A DNA stretch of 64,000 nucleotides from Struthidea cinerea. Its lineage: Eukaryota; Chordata; Aves; Passeriformes; Corcoracidae. The notes below the pieces were generated by a model. The model made no database searches. It was given only the letters and a program-made list of their open reading frames with translations, and was not told the DNA's origin. The translations under genes were made by a program, and so were the position numbers. The stretch is taken from NCBI GenBank assembly GCA_013397865.1, contig VZTI01001770.1, forward strand, positions 269,859 to 333,858, written 5' to 3'. Shown piece by piece: positions 44,401 through 50,400 of the stretch (position 1 is its first letter; each line of letters begins with the position of its first letter).

Positions 44401-47400
44401 TTTATTTTATTGCCATGCTACATAATGCATTTCCATGTTCATCTTTGCTATCTGCACTTCAGTCTTCCGTGAGAACTTTCGAGCTCAGTTTGTTGAGTCC
44501 TGTGTTGCAATACCTCGGGTGTACAGAGCTGTGTCAGTTCTGCTGTGAGGCACAAGGTGTGCTGCTGTTGGTCGGAATTTTGGCTTCTGACAACTGGCTG
44601 AGCAGTGCAGCTGAATTGTTCTGTGTGGGCTGAGCTTGTGAACTGAGAGCGGTGATTGAAAGGATGTGCTTCAGTAACTGTACTTTTGTCTTTCCACTTC
44701 ATGATGCATGTTTTTTTTTTTCTTTTGTCAGGATAACAACATATAGCTTCTTAATGCTTTATAAAATTACATATGAATTTATGGGGATGCTCTGGTGGCT
44801 GCCCTGTGCCTCGAAAATGTGCCAGTTCTCAGGTCAGGATAGCTGTAGCTTCAGACTCCACCATCTGCAGAGCCTTCACATATATTCTAGCAAAAAAGTA
44901 GTCTATAGAGGAATCTATAGTCATAGACTTTTTTTATTTGTATTAGTACACTTACATAAAAATTCCACTTTTATGACGATGAAGAAAAAGTAAGTTGTCA
45001 ATTAAGGTCATCATTTCAGGCACTAGAAGAGTAGGATTTCACCTATTTATTGTAGCCTGTGGGTCTGGCTAAAGGCATTAGGAAGGTCCTTTTGCCAGAA
45101 CAGCCAAGAGGTTGGCATCAGAACCAGGCAAATCATCTGGTTCTTCAGCTGTGGGGCAGAGCCTTGAGTCGATGAACTGAGCAGATGCTGCTTCAAGCAC
45201 TGTGAAATCCAAAGGGGCGCCTCTGTCATTGTCACCACCTCTGTCATTGTTGCATGTCTCAGTCCTGCTTTAAAGATTTCCAGAGTAGCCTGTAGCCACT
45301 AAAGCACTTCCAACTAACCCCTCAGACACCACTGAGAGAACCGTATCATGTACACGAGACCTGTTGTGTTGTAACAGGAGTTTGCTGTTGCTGTTTGTCC
45401 TCCAACATGCGTTGTCTCCGCATGCCCCATGCATGTTTCCATTGAAGTGTGTTCAGCTCCTGTTTTTTCTCCGTTTTCATGACACATCCTTTGCAGAGCT
45501 GTTCATTATTTATTTTGCTTGTTTTCTGTTAATTGTAGATAACACGTGAAAGGAAATAAAACCTGAAAGAGCGTCAGAAAGCTTTTATAGGCCTTTTACA
45601 ACCAGTAGAATTTGATGTAGAAGGTGCAGGTCTGATGGTGTGATTGACGTTGGCAGTTACTGTTCAAAGCCACAGGGTTGCAGATTGCAGAACTGAATTC
45701 TGTATTATTTCCCATAAAACACATTGAGTAGCTGTGCGGTGGCTGCTGGTTTGAAACTGGTCTGGTTTACCTCAGATTAGGGGTTCTAGGTACCCCCAAA
45801 TCAGCCCTATTTTCACATCTCGCTGGTACCGCTCCAGCAAATGTGCTGCTTTCTGTATCAGTGCAGGGGCCAGGTACATATGGGGAATTTTTTTAAGGTG
45901 TGGAGACAAGTTCCTGTGGGCTGTGTGATTCCTCAGCGCTGCTCAGAGGTTTCAGGTCCCTCAGACAGGGCTCCAGCCAGCAGCAAAGCAGAGTTTGAGC
46001 TTCAGGGGCTGTCACAGGACAGAAAGGTGTGCAAAGGGCTCTCCTTGTCCTTGAAGGGATCTGTTGGCCATGGGTGGTTGACATGGGTGATGAATGGTGA
46101 CTCAGGGGTTGTTCATTCCACTACCTGTGTTTTGGCAGTGTTTGGATAATCTTCAGCCTCATCTATTTACCCTCTCCCCCTCTTTAATGCAACATTTTTG
46201 TTCTACTTTGATATTTGGATACAAGTAGTGAGGGTTGATGGCTTAGATTGATCCTAATTGTGAAGGAGCAGCATAAGGCTAGGTGTCTGTAGGGACAGGG
46301 TGAACCAGATCTGACTGAAGTGCAATGTGAGCTGTGATTCTCTCCCTGTTTGAGGGTGTAGTGTCTGTACTCTGGAGGTTTAGGTTGCTAAAGGCAGTTA
46401 ACCAATCCTTCCCATGTTCAGAGCAAGCTGACACTCAGATCTTCCTAGGCCAATGGTGAGGTACGAGGTGTGAGGCACAATAATGGATATTGGGCAGGTA
46501 TAAGAATTTCTAGCAAATGATGGCAAAATTGAGTTCGTTGCATAATAATTCGGCTGCTTTTGATTTGTCCAGGCCATGTGCAGAAGTGGGAATGTCTAAT
46601 TATTGTGCCATTCACAAAAACCTGCTTGTCTGCATAAAACCAGTCCAGAATGTTTGTAATCTACTAGAGCATTAGCAGCACTGAGCTTTAGTAACTTGCT
46701 AATAATAATACTACACACTGGTTGTGTAACTCCTGAGCTGCTACCAACGGCTCTACACATCAAAGTAATGGTACAAGAAAAAAAAAACTGGGACCAAGCT
46801 GCATTTCAAAAGCTTATAGCCATTAGGATTCCAATTTAAATGATTTTTGGATGAATGGCTCCTGAAGACGTCGCCAGCTTGACCAGTGAGAGCTGCTGGA
46901 AACACGGCTGCTCTCTAGGCTATCGATCCCAGTGCGCCAGGCAACGCGACCAACAAAGCAAGTGATGGGCAAGGCCTTGGTTCTGTCTTTGTTTGGGGGT
47001 AAATAGCTGTGTGATGCTGTGTGACTGTGGTGGTTTTCGGTTCCTTTAACCAAAATCCAATCCACCTAATAACGCCAGTCTGAACCAGACCTCGATCAAT
47101 TGACACATGACCTCATTCCCCTTGTCTTTACAATCCAATATCCTAACTGGGATGGTGGAGATGAAATGCATGGTGTAATCTTTCTAATTTCTGCATGTTT
47201 TGATTTTGTTGTGTCACTAGGGGAACGGGGAAAGCGGGAAAGGAGCTTTTACAGAAACAAATCAATTGCACACATTTTTGTAAATGCTCCTGGGAGATTG
47301 TGACATCTTTCTCTACTGACTCATAGTTAATACCTTTTATGGACCTTTAATGCCCCAGTAATGCCATAAATGTATTTAAGGTGGCTGATGTGTATAACTT

Positions 47401-50400
47401 CTACTGTTCCTCTAGGTTTGCAGAAAGTGTGATTGTTACTGTTCCAAATATTTGAGTACTTAGCAACAGAATTGAATGCTCCCATTCTAGGAATAACAAT
47501 ACCTAAAAGAATTGACCAGCAGAGCAAAGCACAGTAAAATTCACACTGATATTCAGCTGCTCTTATTTTCCCGTCTCTCCACCTATAAAATGGGTACTAA
47601 TCCATTCCTACCTTCTAATTTCCTTGGCCTCCTGTGTCTCCATGGAGTGCGAGAAAGAACTTACTGGCCTGTGTCACTGTTCAGGCAAAGTTTATACACA
47701 GCCACGTTGTGCAGGGAGACAGATTAACTGCAAGATGCCTCAGTGCTGGGGGCTTCTGGCTGAACGTGTTCTCCACTGTTCCTAGGTGGCAGAAACCGCA
47801 GAAACCAATGAAATGGTCAATGGAGCTGCAGAACAGAGGACGAGTTCCAAAGAGTCCAGTCCCGTTCCTTCCCCGACGTCAGACCGCAAAGCCAAGAGTG
47901 GCGTTCAGGCCCAGACTGCTGCTACCCTCCCAGCCAAAACCCAGGAGATCCCCTCAGCCCAGATGGAGGGCTTCTTACACCGCAAGCACGAGTGGGAGAC
48001 GCACAGCAAGAAAGCCTCCAGCAGGTAAAGTGCTTGATGCATGACACAGGGCAGGGCACCTCAGGGCTCTGCCCAAGATGGCACACAACCATCTCCAGCC
48101 TTCTCCCAGCTGCCAGAGACCTCCCAGGCTCCTGTTGCTGTAGAGGCTGGGGCTGCAGGGCTGAACATTGCATGTGGGGAACTGCAGTCTAAAGATATTT
48201 GGTACAAAAGGCAGCGTTAGCCACATTTGTCAGGTGGAAAACTGAGGCAGAGAGATACCACGACTTTCCCACTCCACATGATGGATTTGTGGCAGTAGTG
48301 GGATTTGATTCCAGATCTCTCAAGTCGTACGTTACTACAAGAAAAGAAAACCACGTAGGTGTGAGACTAGAAATGTTCATATTCTTCTGACATTTTCTGT
48401 TTGCACATTACCACTTTCCACCTACTCCGTAATCTGTTCAGCATGAACAGAGGATGATTGGTGTGCCATAATCAATTCCATTCCCAAGGAATGTCCTGCA
48501 GGTCTCAAACAGGCAGAACTTTGAGATTTGTCTGCACTGAAAAAGCAGACTGGGTTCCTTCATGACCTGAGAGAGCTCTTGAAACCAGATTTATGACTTG
48601 GCTGACAAGGGAAATGTTCACAGCAAGTGCTGAGCTGCAGCAACATCTGTGGGATTTGGTAGGAGCCAAAGCAGAGCTGAGATCACAAGTGAGTACAGCA
48701 GTACCAGGATTTTTGTTCCACTGGAGTTATTCACACCAGACAACGCCTTTGAGGCAGTGATAGCCATGAGTACTAGTGTCTGGGTACTCTTATTTCCAGT
48801 AATTGTTAATTTTCACAGCTCAGTTAGAGAATAAGGCGGATGATACCACTGAGAGTATTTGTGTCAGTTAAGGATTTCACACACAGTCCATTCCATTCAT
48901 CAGTTTGCAGCACAGTGAGAATTCCTTCTACAACAGAGCACTGCCATTAAAGGTCGATCATTTTCTGTCTCAAGAATGCAAAGTGCCCAGTCTGCCAAAC
49001 AGTCCTCCCACTGTGAGGACAGGCTGATGTGCTATCACAGGGAGCTCTGGGAATCTCTGTTCGCTTTGGCTTTTGTCTTGAAGCTGTGCTTCCATGAAAG
49101 AATTCCCTGTCTGCACTTTATGGAACAGTGTAGGCTGTATTCACATCCTCACACTGAACCAATCTCCATTAACTTACAGAAATAATTACGTTTGGTTTCT
49201 CCAGTTCTGCAGGCGAGAGCATTGGATTTATAAGTGTTCTTGTTGTTTCCCATGTCTCAAAGGTCATGGCATAACGTGTACTGTGTCATAAACAACCAAG
49301 AGATGGGCTTCTACAAGGACTCAAAAGCTGCTGCTTCTGGCATCCCCTACCACAACGAGATCCCCGTCAGCTTGAAGGACGCAGTCTGCGAAGTAGCGGT
49401 CGATTACAAAAAGAAGAAGCATGTGTTCAAGCTCAGGTAAACCTGGGGCACTGTTCTGCCCTTGGGAAAGCCATGGTGGATGTGTTCACTGGGAAACCCA
49501 GCCCAGGAACTGACCGTGAATGTTAACTGCAGCATCCCTGCTTTTCTGAGCAAGCTCTTCCAACACTGAGTTGTGGTCTGTTCATCAGAGCGAGCAAGCA
49601 CAGAACAGTGTCACAGTAATCAGAGCACTTTCATCTGGGACAAGACCAGATGTGCGTGCCTGGAGTTAGGGGCCTGTATTTCACAGTGCTGGGCTTTTCA
49701 ACCACTCCCTCTGGAACTGATTGACAACAATGATCATGGTTCTGCTCTTTTCCAAATCAAGCCTCTTGTTTAATTTTTCAGTATGAACTTAGGAGACTAC
49801 TGAAGACATCTCTCACATATTCAGGTCTAGAACGTATAGTTACAGACCATTTCACTCTAAATATGTGAAGGACCCGATGTTCAAAGGTTAAAAAAAAGGC
49901 TTTTCCTTGGGAAACTCTTTGTTTTACTGAACAATCTTCTAGTGCCAACAGTTAAGAAATATTTATCATTACACAGCTGCAAGGTAATCCTGTCAAAGAA
50001 GACTCACTTTAAGAACTGATCAGGTCATGTATTCCAAGACAGGTGTTTTGGGTTTTTTTGGCAGAGCAGGTGGTATAATTTTGTATTGGTACAGGAATCC
50101 TCTAAAGATCATAGAATCCCTATGCAGGGAAAATTTGCTTTATAGAAAATATACGTGGAAATATATAGCAAATATTTAGGGAAATGTACCTTTCTTGAAG
50201 AAAGGCCTGCAGCTATGTGATTCATCCTTTAGACTATTTTAAACTTCTCTGAATTGCTAATGGAAGGATATGCTATTCCAAATGCAAAGTTAGGCAGAAA
50301 AACCAACTGCCCTTTTTTCCCAATGCTCCATCACCTGCATCAGGCCCTTCGGTTACTTGCATGTAGATATTTCCTTTACTCAGGCACTGTTATTTTACTG

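Larger units (their letters stand above)
42846..47785 (+). other. SPTBN1: SPTBN1 intron, 4.9 kb; 5' part is short-isoform 3' UTR
   Basis: For the long transcript this is intron. For the short transcript the part after 42932 is 3' UTR of unknown length, with candidate AATAAA signals at 43497, 43508, 43709, 44221 and 45555. It also has a small hairpin at 43237-43255, a TGTATATA (Pumilio-type) motif at 44282-44289 and a MIR-like scrap at 47568-47605. Confidence 0.85.

Noticed and set aside
50107..50125. 'atcatagaatcc' as the tail of a minus-strand CR1
   Set aside because: The following sequence does not resemble the CR1 3' region.
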